From: Halobacteria archaeon AArc-dxtr1
GTDB lineage: Archaea > Halobacteriota > Halobacteria > Halobacteriales > Natrialbaceae
NCBI GenBank assembly: GCA_025517425.1
Contig: JAOPJY010000001.1
Coordinates: 541,377 to 605,376 of the forward strand
Reading direction: 5' to 3'
DNA: 64,000 bases
Positions 8,591 through 17,789 of this stretch are shown here, one piece after another (within the stretch, counting starts at the first letter, position 1; each line of letters begins with the position of its first letter). Made by a program: the position numbers and the translations under genes. A model generated the notes under the pieces. That model was not told where the DNA came from. It worked only from the letters and a program-made list of their open reading frames with translations, and ran no database searches.

Positions 8591-8600
8591 ATTACTATAG
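8591..8600 (-). promoter_or_regulatory. TATA box of the glmS transcript
   Basis: The coding-strand sequence ctatagtaat is a good archaeal TATA-like element. It lies about 30 nt before the leader-ORF ATG (8565) and about 125 nt before glmS. Other genes in the window keep 26-32 nt between TATA centre and leaderless start, so this box fits the leader ORF rather than glmS. Confidence 0.6.
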
Positions 8601-8913
8601 ATCCGTTACTGGACCGTGTAGCACTTGGCTACTGACCAGTCGACTACCGGCACGAACAACACCCGCCGACGTCGCGTCCGTAGGTCCGCTTTCGGAATGG
8701 ACGGGCTACAGCTGATCTCCACTCGTCAACAGTAGGCCCCGAGTTCGTCCGCAGGGAACAACGGCGGTCGATGGCGTTGACCGACATCCGACGACTTATT
8801 ACGACGCCGTTCATCGTTCCAAGCGAGACCGTCCGTTTCCACAACACGACACATGTGTCGATCGATTTCCGGACGATCGCGATACTAAACGGCCGCCGCA
8901 GTACCACCAATTA
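8601..8913. other. Divergent intergenic region, no gene seen
   Basis: About 313 nt between the glmS promoter and the antiporter gene. Apart from a TATA-like gatactaaac near 8879-8888, positioned for a leaderless start at 8914, I see no convincing coding region, RNA gene or long repeat. Short open frames here have non-halophilic, Arg/Ser-rich composition and look random. Confidence 0.6.
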
Positions 8914-11001
8914 ATGACGACTGTAGACCTGACATACTCGATCGTCTCCGCCCTCTCATCCGACGGGTTTCGACAACTGCTCGAAGAGCCCGTCCTCGTC
9001 TTTACGATCGCGATGGCCGTCTTTCTCGTCGGGCCGTTGCTGGTCAAGCGCCTCGGTCAGCCCGGCATCGTCGGCCCGGTCATCCTCGGGGCTATCATCG
9101 GCCCCGGCGCGCTCGGCATCATCGAACACTCCGAGGCGATTATCCTGCTTGGCGAGGTCGGCCTGATCTACCTCCTGTTTACCGTCGGTCTCGACCTCGA
9201 TTTACAGGGCTTTCTCGAGGCGCCCGAAAACGCCGCCCTGTTCGGGTTGGTCAGCTTCTTTCTCCCGTTTATCGTCGGGACGATCACGCTGATTACGATT
9301 CTCGGACTCGAGCCACTCGCAGCACTGTTACTCTCGTCGGTGTTTGCCTCGCATACGCTGCTTGCCTACCCAGTCGTCAATCGGCTGAGCGTCACGAAGA
9401 ATCGAGCCGTAACCGCCGTCTTCGGCGGCATTCTCTTTACCGACACGCTCGCGTTGGTCGTACTCGCAGTCGTCACCGGCGCGATCGAAGACGGACTCTC
9501 GCTGTGGCTGTTCGGGAGTATCGTCGCCTCCCTGGTGATCCTGTTCGGCCTAGCCTGGTTCGTGATCCCGCCGATTTCGCGGTGGTTCTTCCAGAACTTC
9601 AGCCAGGAGAGCTACTTCGAGTTCCTGTTCGTGATGGTCGCGATCTTCGCGGCTGCGAGCCTCGCCGAACTGCTCGATATCTCGCCGATTCTCGGCGCCT
9701 TCGTCGCCGGAATCGCCCTGAATCGCCAGATCCCGGCGGGTGGAACCCTGATGAATCGGATCGAGTTCGTCGGCAACGCGCTGTTTATCCCCTTCTTCCT
9801 GTTGCACGTCGGGATGCAGGTCGATCTCGGCGTCGTCTTCGATGGGGTCCGGACGATCGAGGTTGCTGTCGTCATCATCGCCGTGATGATCCTGACCAAA
9901 GGAGCCGCAGCCTGGATCGTCTCCCGGATTCAGGGATACGACGACAACGAGCGTGGCGTCATCTTCGGGCTCTCGACCGGCCAGGCGGCGGCCGCGCTCG
10001 CAATCACGCTCATCGGTTTCGACCTCGGGCTGTTCGGCGAGGCGATCCTCAACGCCGTCGTGCTGATGGTGCTGGTGACCGCGCTAGTCAGCTCCTGGCT
10101 CACCGAGCGGGCTGCAACCCAACTCGCTTTAGAGCGCGATCCGGGCGACGACGACGGCGGCATTACGGATCCGAGCATTCTGCTACCGCTGTCACACAAC
10201 GCCGAACTTCAGCGTCGGCTCCTCGAGATGGCGTTCGTGATCAAAGGCGACCGTGGAACCGAGCCGGTCCACGTCCTGACCGTCGTCCAGCCAGACTCGA
10301 GTACGCCGACCGAAGAACAGGTCGCATCGGTTCGAGCCGAACTCGACGACGCCGCCGAGACGGGCGACGCCGCCGAGATTCCGGTAGAGACCGAGACCCG
10401 CGTCAATCACAACGTCGCCTCCGGTATCGTTCAGGGCTCGATCGAGGTTCAGGCCGACCAAATCATCATGGGCTGGGACGCGACCCAGACGTTCCGCCAC
10501 CGGATCTTCGGGAGCATCATCGATCAGGTTCTAGAGCGGACGGCGCTGCCCGTGCTCGTCTCTCGGCTCGGCCACCCGATCAACACCACCGAGCGGATCC
10601 ACGTGGTCGTCCCGATGGGTGCCGACCACCACGAGGGCTTTTACGAATCCGTCCACTTGGTCAAGCGCCTCGCAACCAACATCGGAATTCCGATCACTGT
10701 CCACGTCGTCGAGGGCGAGACTCACCAGTTCGAGCGTCTCTTCGGGCTGGTCGAGGAGGACGTCTCGGCCGAGTTCACCCGCGTCGACAACTGGGGAAGC
10801 CTGCTGCCAACCCTCGAACAGCGCGCCGACGAGAACGATCTCATCGTCACGATTTCGCCGCGTCGCGGCGACGTGGGCTGGAACGCTGCTCTGGAGGATC
10901 TTCCGAGCCGACTCGTCGAACTCCCGCCGGCGTCGTTCATCACGATTCACCCGCGACAGGGCGAACCGGAGTACGACCGGCAGTATCTCCGGATCAAGTA
11001 A
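8914..11001 (+). CDS. CPA2-type cation/proton antiporter fused to universal-stress-like domains
   Basis: A 695-residue protein. Residues about 20-405 form a Kef/NapA-like CPA2 antiporter with some twelve hydrophobic segments, including VGPVILGAIIGPGALGI, GLIYLLFTVGLDLDL and ISPILGAFVAGIALNR. From about 420 onward the protein is soluble and resembles two universal stress protein (USP) type alpha/beta units, with HVLTVV, DQIIMGWDA, RTALPVLVSRLG and then RIHVVVPMGADHHEGF. It probably exchanges Na+ or K+ for H+ at the cytoplasmic membrane, with the soluble part regulating it, perhaps by nucleotide binding. The start is supported by a TATA-like box about 30 nt upstream. Confidence 0.87.
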   Translation: MTTVDLTYSIVSALSSDGFRQLLEEPVLVFTIAMAVFLVGPLLVKRLGQPGIVGPVILGAIIGPGALGIIEHSEAIILLGEVGLIYLLFTVGLDLDLQGFLEAPENAALFGLVSFFLPFIVGTITLITILGLEPLAALLLSSVFASHTLLAYPVVNRLSVTKNRAVTAVFGGILFTDTLALVVLAVVTGAIEDGLSLWLFGSIVASLVILFGLAWFVIPPISRWFFQNFSQESYFEFLFVMVAIFAAASLAELLDISPILGAFVAGIALNRQIPAGGTLMNRIEFVGNALFIPFFLLHVGMQVDLGVVFDGVRTIEVAVVIIAVMILTKGAAAWIVSRIQGYDDNERGVIFGLSTGQAAAALAITLIGFDLGLFGEAILNAVVLMVLVTALVSSWLTERAATQLALERDPGDDDGGITDPSILLPLSHNAELQRRLLEMAFVIKGDRGTEPVHVLTVVQPDSSTPTEEQVASVRAELDDAAETGDAAEIPVETETRVNHNVASGIVQGSIEVQADQIIMGWDATQTFRHRIFGSIIDQVLERTALPVLVSRLGHPINTTERIHVVVPMGADHHEGFYESVHLVKRLATNIGIPITVHVVEGETHQFERLFGLVEEDVSAEFTRVDNWGSLLPTLEQRADENDLIVTISPRRGDVGWNAALEDLPSRLVELPPASFITIHPRQGEPEYDRQYLRIK

Positions 11002-11015
11002 GCGATGGACTCGTC

Positions 11016-11732
11016 TCAGGGGGACGAGCCGTCGTCTGTCGTCACGAGCGACGACGAGCAAAGCTGCCCCAACGCGCGCCGAAGTCGCTGGGAGACGGCC
11101 GACTTCGAGACGTCGAGTCGGGCCGCCAGTTCGTCCTGGGAGATTCCTCGGGGGACCTCGAAGTATCCCTCCTCGTACGCGATCGAAAGCAACTCCTCTT
11201 GTTTTTGGGTCAGTGCAAGGACACCCTCTTCACCGTCGTCAGAAAGGCGGAGATACGACACTGAGACGGAGATATCACGCTCGGAGCAGCGCTCGTTGAA
11301 CGCTGCGAGGGCGTCCCGGTCGGGGAGGTGCAACTGGAAGAGCCAGCCGCTACGAGAGCACGAGCGGTCGAGGACGCGTGCATCGACGGCGGCGGTCAGC
11401 GGGAGAAGCTGGGTCGTTTCGGTGGTCACGACGACACGGTACACACGGCGGTCTGCGTACCGGTCGACCAGTTCGGGCTCGGCAACGGTCGGATCCACTT
11501 CCAGCGCCGTCTCGAACGCTTCGAACCCAGACCCGTAGGCGGTGACGTAGGCGACAGGTCGCCCGCCGGGAGTTAACGTCGTATACTCCGGGCTCACGCT
11601 CACGTCGGGTGCGCGGCGAAGGGAGGGTGTGAGCAGCAACGAGTCGTGATCGAGTTCGAGTTCGGCGACGAGACCGCCCTCAGCGCGACGTACCAGACCG
11701 CGTCGTTCGACCTCTGCGACGTCCGTGCTCAC
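11016..11732 (-). CDS. Bat-type (HTH_10) transcriptional regulator
   Basis: About 238 residues from the GTG at 11732. The C-terminal 60 residues are a classical bacterio-opsin-activator HTH: LTQKQEELLSIAYEEGYFEVPRGISQDELAARLDVSKSAVSQRLRRALGQL. The upstream part is the alpha/beta ligand-sensing region found in haloarchaeal HTH_10 proteins. A TATA-like gtaagtatcg near 11766-11775 favours 11732, although an ATG at 11816 is also in frame and would add 28 residues lacking halophilic character. It is convergent with the antiporter gene, 14 nt apart. Target genes are unknown. Confidence 0.82.
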   Translation of the reverse strand: MSTDVAEVERRGLVRRAEGGLVAELELDHDSLLLTPSLRRAPDVSVSPEYTTLTPGGRPVAYVTAYGSGFEAFETALEVDPTVAEPELVDRYADRRVYRVVVTTETTQLLPLTAAVDARVLDRSCSRSGWLFQLHLPDRDALAAFNERCSERDISVSVSYLRLSDDGEEGVLALTQKQEELLSIAYEEGYFEVPRGISQDELAARLDVSKSAVSQRLRRALGQLCSSSLVTTDDGSSP

Positions 11733-12004
11733 GAGCCGATCACCTGGCAGACCCGGGTGTAATCGATACTTACCGATGGCGTTGGCATCGATTCGACCAT
11801 GTGACCGGGCCCGCATCAACGGAGACGCTATTCCTATGTTGCCACCGACTCGGAAGCCGAATACCTATTCATCTTCGTTCATTCCGAACGGTATCCTCGC
11901 CGAGGAAACACTGCCTTACTGCGACAACGTTCGGTCTAGTTTTGCCAGCGGCAGGGACGGCCCGCCGAATGCGTTAGTAATTCACACTGGAAACTCGGCT
12001 TGGA

Positions 12005-15000
12005 TCAGTCGAAACGATTGTCTTCACGCCCCCCGAATAGCTCGGCAAAGAGGTTGCGTTCGGCCGCCCGAAAGTGTCTATTAAACGTCGGTTGGGAGAC
12101 GCCAAGCAGGGAGGCGACTTCCTCGCCTGTCCGCTCGCGGGGCCACTCGAAGTAGCCTGCGTGGTACGCCGCTGCCAGCGTCTGTCGCTGGCTCTCTGTG
12201 AGGGTGTTCTCGGGAGTCGCCTGCCCGCTTTGCGGTGGCATCTCACCGAGTTCGCGTCGGCGGCGAACGCGTGGGTCGAACGTGCCGAAGGTGGGTTCGA
12301 GTCCCGATAGAACCGCGCGAATGTTACCGTCTCGTGGGAGGTCGAACGTGAGTCGGACCCCGCCAGCGCCCGGGCTGACGTGTCGGAGCCGCCCCCCGTG
12401 GTCGGTAAGTGCGTCGGCGATCGTCCGCTCCCCCGTGGTTACCACGATCTGCCCGGTCGTTCCACCTCCGCGCGCTTCGATCGACTCGACGCCGCCGACG
12501 ATGTCGGATGCACCCGTGATCGCATCGTCGAGTGCGTCCGCGCCGATTCCCTCGACCACACAGAAGATCGTCGCGCCGCCGTCTCGACGAGGAGCGGTCG
12601 CCTCGATTCGGACGGCAGCGTCGAGTTCGACCGCGACGGCCGTGAGAGGATCCGCGTCGTTGGCAACCAGGGCTTCGATCTCCGTGGCGACGTCGGCAGC
12701 GAGCGCGTCCCGCACGTCGAGCGTTGCCAGTGCGTACGCGCCGACAGCTGCGAGAAGTTCACACGCGCGCTTGTCCGCGGTATCGAACGCGTTCGTCTCT
12801 CCCGCATACGCCGTGACCGTCCCGTAGAGGACCGATTCGTGGAGCAGCGGAACGCTCAGTGCTGATCGAAGGCCGTGTTCTCGCGCAACGCTCGACCAGG
12901 TTCCAGCTGCTCCCTCGGCGCCGAGGTCCGGAATCGTCACCGTCGCCTCCTCGCGCACCGCTTGACCGGTCGGTTCCGCAGCGTCGACCGTAATCGACGT
13001 CGACTCCAGATACGCCTCGTCGCCGACGACCGAGCGAGGAGTAATCGTCCCCGTCGACAGATCGATTGAGCCGGTCCAGGCCAGAGTAACGCCCGTCAGC
13101 GCACCCAGCGATGCTGCCAGCTCTGCCTCGACTTCCGCCTGCGTACTCGCGGCGAGTAGGCCGTCGACGCCCTGACCAACCACTGCGAGCCGGGCTGTCG
13201 CCGCGTCGTGACGGGCGAGCGCCCGGTCGCGATCGCGTTCGGCAGCCCGGCGGTCGGACCGGGCTGTAACGGCGTCGAACGCGAGATCGACGTGTACCGC
13301 GAACGCCGCCATCGCCGCGAGCGAGCTGGCAGTTACCGCTTCGTCGCCACGCTCGCCGAGCGTCGCCGCGACGAGCCCTCGATCGCCTACCGGCACCACG
13401 ACCGAGACGCCCGTCTCGAGGGTCGTCTCCGCGACGCCACCGGGGTCGAGGACGGTCGGCGTTCCCGACTCGAGCACCTCGTGTAGCCGAGACGCGTCGT
13501 GCGCCGTCGCGGCGTCATCGATCCGAGCCGCGCCCTCGAACGACGGTTCGTGGTCGTTGCGCTCCGTGGCGACCTCCACGGACCGAAAGCCGTCATCGGT
13601 GGGAGACAGCCAGCGAGCCGTCCCGAAGTCGAAGGCCGTGACGAACGCGGTCACCGTGGTCTCACGGAGCGTTGTGATCGATCCCGCAGTGTCGAGCTGT
13701 CCGACAGCACGGTCGAGGGCGTCGAACTGCGCCGACGGCGAGCGCTTTTCGGGACGGAAGAGACAGACGGTCCGGTGCGAGGAAAGCGGCGTGACGAACA
13801 CGTCGAACCGACGCGAACGCGGCTCGTCGTCGTGAACGTACGCGAGTGGGTCCAGCCACCGCAGGGGCGGCGTCGCCCGTTTACGGACCGCTGTCGCGAG
13901 CGCGTCGTCAGTCACGTCCGCGAGTGCCCGTCCGTCGAGCGTCTCTACTGAGAGGTGGGCCAACAGCGCCGCGTTCGCGTACGTGATCTGACCGTCCTCC
14001 AGCACACAGAGCCCGTCCTCTAAGGACTCGAGAACTGGCTCGAGGTCTGGATCCCTCTCCACGCCCGCCGCGTCCGCGCTCTCTCGATCCGAGACGTCGA
14101 TCATGACCACGACCCCGTCTACCGTCGGGGTAGCGATCAGTCCGAGGTCGCGGTCCAGCGCGTCGACGGGAACGGTGAACTCGACGGGCGAGTCGGTCCG
14201 CCGCGCCTCGCGAAGCCGTTCGGAGACGGTACTTACCGTCGCGTCCGGGAGGATATCCCAGAGCACGCTCCCGGTCTCGGGCGGCCGCGCGAAGAGCGGT
14301 CTCGTGGAGTCACTGGCGTACCGAAGCTCCCACTGGTCTCCGACCGCGAACAGCGCCAGCCCGGCTGCCTCGATCGCGCTCGCGAGGTCGTCGACGCCGG
14401 CTGTACGGCTGTCGCCGTGTTCGACCGTTAGCACGAGGCCACCGACGGCAGGATCGTCGAGCCGGTTCGTGACCGTTATTCGGTGACTGTACCGGATGCC
14501 GTCGCCGTGGCGAAATCGGATCGACGCGTGCTCGCTGGCGCCGAGGCCGGCGTCGGCGACCGAGCGGCGAAGCTCGGCCAGTTCGGTTCTGTCGCTGGGA
14601 TGGGTGAACTGTGAGAGGGCCCGTCCCTCGAGTTCATCGGCAGTGTAGTCGAGGACGGCCTCTGCAGCCGGTGAGGCGGCCGTCACCGTCCCGTCGGGAC
14701 TGACGACCGCCACGAGGGAAGCGGCCCCGTCGAGCATGCCACGTGGCCCGGGATCGTCAGCCGCAGTCTCCAGCCGGTACCGATGGGCGGCGTTCGACAC
14801 CCGTCTGGCGATGGCTGCGTCCGGGTCGTCGGGGCGAATACAGCCGTCTGCACCGGCCTCGAGCGCGGTCTCAGTTTCCGCTGGCTCGCCGACGATGAAC
14901 ATCGGGAGGCGCTCGTCGAAGCCACGCTCTGCGTCGGCGAGCACCCCTCCGAGCGCGTGTTCAGGAAGACAGACGACGCCGTGAATCCGTTCGGACGCAA

Positions 15001-15160
15001 CCCGGTCCAGCGCCGCCGTGACCGTCTGATAGCGCGAGACGGCGACGGATCCGTCCTCGCGGATCGCGTCTACGGCCCGGTCGAGCGCGGGAGATTCGCC
15101 GATTGCCGCCACTCGAACGACGGCGTGTCTCGCAGTCGAACTCGACGGCTCTCCGGACAT
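12005..15160 (-). CDS. Multi-sensor Bat-family regulator (receiver-like, PAS, GAF, HTH_10)
   Basis: A 1051-residue one-component sensor. Residues about 10-125 look like a degenerate receiver or flavodoxin-like unit. PAS-type modules follow at about 145-260 (SLVAVVSPDGTVTAASPAAEAVLDYTADELEG), 270-370 and 375-450. GAF/Bat sensor regions lie at about 490-640 and 680-830, a Bat-specific alpha/beta region at about 840-980, and HTH_10 at about 990-1045 (LTESQRQTLAAAYHAGYFEWPRERTGEEVASLLGVSQPTFNRHFRAAE). No histidine-kinase motif is present, so output is presumably direct DNA binding. A TATA-like gataattaac near 15253-15262 implies a leader of about 70 nt. Confidence 0.85.
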   Translation of the reverse strand: MSGEPSSSTARHAVVRVAAIGESPALDRAVDAIREDGSVAVSRYQTVTAALDRVASERIHGVVCLPEHALGGVLADAERGFDERLPMFIVGEPAETETALEAGADGCIRPDDPDAAIARRVSNAAHRYRLETAADDPGPRGMLDGAASLVAVVSPDGTVTAASPAAEAVLDYTADELEGRALSQFTHPSDRTELAELRRSVADAGLGASEHASIRFRHGDGIRYSHRITVTNRLDDPAVGGLVLTVEHGDSRTAGVDDLASAIEAAGLALFAVGDQWELRYASDSTRPLFARPPETGSVLWDILPDATVSTVSERLREARRTDSPVEFTVPVDALDRDLGLIATPTVDGVVVMIDVSDRESADAAGVERDPDLEPVLESLEDGLCVLEDGQITYANAALLAHLSVETLDGRALADVTDDALATAVRKRATPPLRWLDPLAYVHDDEPRSRRFDVFVTPLSSHRTVCLFRPEKRSPSAQFDALDRAVGQLDTAGSITTLRETTVTAFVTAFDFGTARWLSPTDDGFRSVEVATERNDHEPSFEGAARIDDAATAHDASRLHEVLESGTPTVLDPGGVAETTLETGVSVVVPVGDRGLVAATLGERGDEAVTASSLAAMAAFAVHVDLAFDAVTARSDRRAAERDRDRALARHDAATARLAVVGQGVDGLLAASTQAEVEAELAASLGALTGVTLAWTGSIDLSTGTITPRSVVGDEAYLESTSITVDAAEPTGQAVREEATVTIPDLGAEGAAGTWSSVAREHGLRSALSVPLLHESVLYGTVTAYAGETNAFDTADKRACELLAAVGAYALATLDVRDALAADVATEIEALVANDADPLTAVAVELDAAVRIEATAPRRDGGATIFCVVEGIGADALDDAITGASDIVGGVESIEARGGGTTGQIVVTTGERTIADALTDHGGRLRHVSPGAGGVRLTFDLPRDGNIRAVLSGLEPTFGTFDPRVRRRRELGEMPPQSGQATPENTLTESQRQTLAAAYHAGYFEWPRERTGEEVASLLGVSQPTFNRHFRAAERNLFAELFGGREDNRFD

Positions 15161-15330
15161 GGTGGTGGGTCGGTGTCCACGGCAGCGGAGTCTGGAGGTG
15201 AGTTCGTGCCGGACGGACCCGACGTGCTACGGCCAGGTTCCTCCTCGAGGGGGTTAATTATCAACGTCGTACCGCCGGTAATCCAGTGTTGGAACGCACA
15301 CAACGCGGTCGCCTCTGTCGCTACCTGGTC

Positions 15331-16005
15331 TCAGGCCGCCGTGGTCACGAACAGTGCGAGGTATAGTTGGCCAACGCCCGCGACGATCATCACTGCGCCG
15401 GCCAGTCGCTCGATCGTCCCGCTGTGGGCGGCCAGACGGCCGCCGCCGGCAACCAATCCCATCCCCGTTGCGACCGTCACGGAGACCATGAGTACGGTGA
15501 CAGTGCCGATGTAGGTTCCGAGCACTACCAGTCCGGATACTGCAGGGAGCGAGACTGCGAGGGAGACCACTGCGAGGACGACGGCAAAGACACAGCCCGC
15601 GGCCGCAAGCGCGTAGCCGGCCCCGAAGATCCAAAATCCCAGCACGCCCGACCGGCGCTTGGGAAGCGCGACCGAGAGCGAGGGTGCCCGCCCGACGACG
15701 ACGAGCACGCCGAAGACGATCAGGACGATCCCGACGATCGGCTCGAGGACGGTAACGTGAGCGAGCGTCTCCTGTCCTACCGTGAAGGCGACGCCGAACA
15801 GCGCGACGAAGACGGTGAGTACGCCAGCGCCAGCGACGAGGCCGCGAGCGAGCGCACCGCCGAGGCTGGGATCGCGGCTTTCGGTCTGGCTCACGTAGAA
15901 GCCGACGTAGCCCGGCAATAGGGGGTACGCACAGGGTGAGAAGAACGTCGCCAGGCCGGCCAGGAGTGCGAATCCGAGAGTCGGCGCCAGCGCGGCGTCG
16001 AACAT
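15331..16005 (-). CDS. CcdA/DsbD-like thiol-disulfide transmembrane protein
   Basis: 224 residues from the ATG at 16005, almost wholly hydrophobic with about six membrane helices. FFSPCAYPLLPGYVGFY near the N-terminus carries the PCxxP-like Cys motif of CcdA proteins, and a second Cys lies in ALAAAGCVFAVVLAVVSLA. CcdA carries reducing equivalents across the membrane to extracellular thiol proteins. The ATG follows the stop of the TlpA gene after 2 nt, so it is the last gene of the SCO-TlpA-CcdA operon. Partnership with the TlpA protein is inferred from this order. Confidence 0.85.
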   Translation of the reverse strand: MFDAALAPTLGFALLAGLATFFSPCAYPLLPGYVGFYVSQTESRDPSLGGALARGLVAGAGVLTVFVALFGVAFTVGQETLAHVTVLEPIVGIVLIVFGVLVVVGRAPSLSVALPKRRSGVLGFWIFGAGYALAAAGCVFAVVLAVVSLAVSLPAVSGLVVLGTYIGTVTVLMVSVTVATGMGLVAGGGRLAAHSGTIERLAGAVMIVAGVGQLYLALFVTTAA

Positions 16006-16007
16006 GG

Positions 16008-16550
16008 CTACAGGAACCCGTCGTCCTGGACGCGTTCGATCTGTTCGACGACCTCGTCTGCAGTCTTCGCACCGCCTTCCTCCCAGTGGACGCGTCCCGC
16101 TTCGTCGAAGACGATTCCCCGCGGTGTTCCGGCGCCGTAGTGGACGACGACGTCCGAGGTCGGATCGCGGGCGACCGTCCAGGCCCCGCCGTGGTCGTCC
16201 CACCACTCGGCGACGCGGTCGTCGTCGGCCACGTTTTCGCTCTCGTTGGTAATCGAGACGAAGGCGACGTCGTCGTCGACGCGTTCGCTCGCCTCGCGGA
16301 GGTCCGACATCTGTCCCTCACAAATCGTACAGGTCGTCGCGAAGAGATCGACGAACGTCACCTGCCCCTCGACGGGGACGGTCACCTCGCCGGCTTCGCT
16401 GCCGGGGGCGTCGATCGTCGAGAGTGTCACCGGATCGTGACGGTGCTCGCCGTCGTCAGAGAGCCACGGCACGCCGAACGCCGCGGCTGCACCGGCGGTC
16501 CCGAGTACACCCAGACTCGCCGCACCAGCGAGCGCCTCGCGACGTCGCAT
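16008..16550 (-). CDS. TlpA-like secreted thioredoxin-fold protein
   Basis: A 180-residue protein with a Tat-type N-terminus (MRRREALAGAASLGVLGTAGAAAAF) followed by a thioredoxin fold. The redox motif is CTIC in VDLFATTCTICEGQMSDLRE, and the cis-Pro loop is GAGTPRGIVFDEAGRV. It probably reduces or oxidises extracellular Cys pairs, for instance copper-site or cytochrome thiols. The ATG is 3 nt after the stop of the SCO gene and its stop is 2 nt before CcdA, so the three genes form one operon. It could serve cytochrome oxidase or another secreted redox protein. Confidence 0.87.
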   Translation of the reverse strand: MRRREALAGAASLGVLGTAGAAAAFGVPWLSDDGEHRHDPVTLSTIDAPGSEAGEVTVPVEGQVTFVDLFATTCTICEGQMSDLREASERVDDDVAFVSITNESENVADDDRVAEWWDDHGGAWTVARDPTSDVVVHYGAGTPRGIVFDEAGRVHWEEGGAKTADEVVEQIERVQDDGFL

Positions 16551-16553
16551 CCG

Positions 16554-17339
16554 TTACTCCACCACCGTCCGAACGTCTTCGATGAGGTCCATGCTCGGCA
16601 TGTCGAGGACGATATGTGAGGGGTACGATCGCTCGACCACGCCGTCTTGGTTGACCAGGAAGATGATGTAGTAGTGAAACGTCCCTGACTCGCCATCGTC
16701 GTCTCCGTGGTCGTGACCGTCTCCGTGAGCTCCGTGGTCGTGACCGTCTCCGTGAGCTCCGTGGTCGTGACCGTCTCCGTGAGCTCCGTGGTCGTGTTCT
16801 GATGGCGACTGAACGTCGGCCGGCGATCCGAACGTGTCGTTGACCAGCGAGAGCGCCTCGTCTTCCGTTTCAGGGCGGAGGAAGTGCCAGTTCCCCGCGT
16901 CGAGATCGACGTCGTACTGGTCGCCGTACTCTCGGAGCGTGTCTTCGTCGTCCGTCTCCGGGTCGAACGTCATCGCCAGCAGAGCGATGTCGTCTGCATA
17001 CCCCTCTTCGGCGGCGTCGCGCTGGACCTGCCGCAAGTGCTGGACCAACGTGCCACACTCGTCGGTACAGGAGGTGAAAATGAACGTCATGAGGAAGGCG
17101 CGGTCGCCGACGATGTCCGCGGATGCGACGTCCGTTTCGGCGAGTGGATCCGGGATCGTAAACGACGGGAAGTCGTCGCCGTAGGTCGGGTGGGTCGGAT
17201 CACCACGGGTCTGGGACGGCGGCCCGAGGACCGCACCTTCTGCTGGCTCCATCCCGTCGTCGGAGAAGAAATCGAGACAGCCGGCCGCGCCGACCAGTCC
17301 TGCACCCGCGAGCGAACCGAGATAGGTACGTCGCTGCAT
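16554..17339 (-). CDS. SCO1/SenC-family copper-binding lipoprotein
   Basis: 261 residues from the ATG at 17339. The leader (MQRRTYLGSLAGAGLVGAAGCLDFF) combines an RR pair with a lipobox ending in Cys, so the protein is likely a lipid-anchored extracellular protein. The SCO signature CTDEC (in FIFTSCTDECGTLVQHLRQVQ) would bind copper with a downstream His. An insertion carries a tandem DHGAHGDGH repeat, an obvious metal-binding patch. SCO proteins deliver Cu to subunit II of cytochrome oxidase. A TATA-like element near 17366-17374 supports the start. It leads the SCO-TlpA-CcdA operon. Confidence 0.88.
   Translation of the reverse strand: MQRRTYLGSLAGAGLVGAAGCLDFFSDDGMEPAEGAVLGPPSQTRGDPTHPTYGDDFPSFTIPDPLAETDVASADIVGDRAFLMTFIFTSCTDECGTLVQHLRQVQRDAAEEGYADDIALLAMTFDPETDDEDTLREYGDQYDVDLDAGNWHFLRPETEDEALSLVNDTFGSPADVQSPSEHDHGAHGDGHDHGAHGDGHDHGAHGDGHDHGDDDGESGTFHYYIIFLVNQDGVVERSYPSHIVLDMPSMDLIEDVRTVVE
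16704..16796 (-). repeat. 27-bp tandem repeat encoding His/Asp-rich metal-binding units
   Basis: Three perfect 27-bp copies (16704-16730, 16731-16757, 16758-16784) and a 12-bp partial copy (16785-16796) lie inside the SCO gene. Each encodes nine residues of the DHGAHGDGH type. Copies are identical at the DNA level, so they expanded recently or are kept uniform by slippage or recombination. Copy number may vary between strains. Confidence 0.9.
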
Positions 17340-17488
17340 ACTCGATCGGTAGGAGCGCGTGATCAAATGTTCGTTGGTTCGGTTCGCGAAAGCGACGGGT
17401 GAGAAAGCCAGTATTACGACAGATTTGGTGCAATCGCAGCCACCGTACGGTTCGAATAACTATTGGTGGGTATCGACTCCGACCAACT

Positions 17489-17671
17489 ATGTCGAGTTCG
17501 AATGCGAACCGAGTGAGCGTCGGATGTCCCACCTGTGATGCGACGGTCGGCGCTGCTGTTCCACGACAGACAGAGGAGCGTTCGCAGCCGGTCGTCGAGT
17601 CGGAGCCGCTGCGCGGTGTCGAGCGAACCTGCCGGAGCTGCGGTCACGAGCTCGGGTTTTACTACTACTGA
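17489..17671 (+). CDS. Small zinc-ribbon protein, function unknown
   Basis: A 60-residue protein with two CxxC pairs (VGCPTCDATVGAAVP and TCRSCGHELGFYYY) that could form one zinc site. The start ATG is about 28 nt from a TATA-like taactattgg, consistent with a leaderless mRNA. I recognise no named family. Small double-CxxC proteins are common in haloarchaea and are often undetected by annotation. It precedes otsA but is separated from it by its own promoter-like sequence. Confidence 0.6.
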   Translation: MSSSNANRVSVGCPTCDATVGAAVPRQTEERSQPVVESEPLRGVERTCRSCGHELGFYYY

Positions 17672-17789
17672 TGGAGGGTGTGCGACCCGCCGTCGATACG
17701 TTCGATCTGCCAGCCACCGAACCCGTCAGCGACGGTGGGGGTTAGCCATCACCAGTAAATACCCATGCACATGCAGGGCGGTATCCAAC

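Noticed and set aside
9504..11264. 586-codon open frame overlapping the antiporter in another frame
   Set aside because: Extremely Arg-rich composition, no domain, and it overlaps a clear membrane protein; a high-GC artefact.
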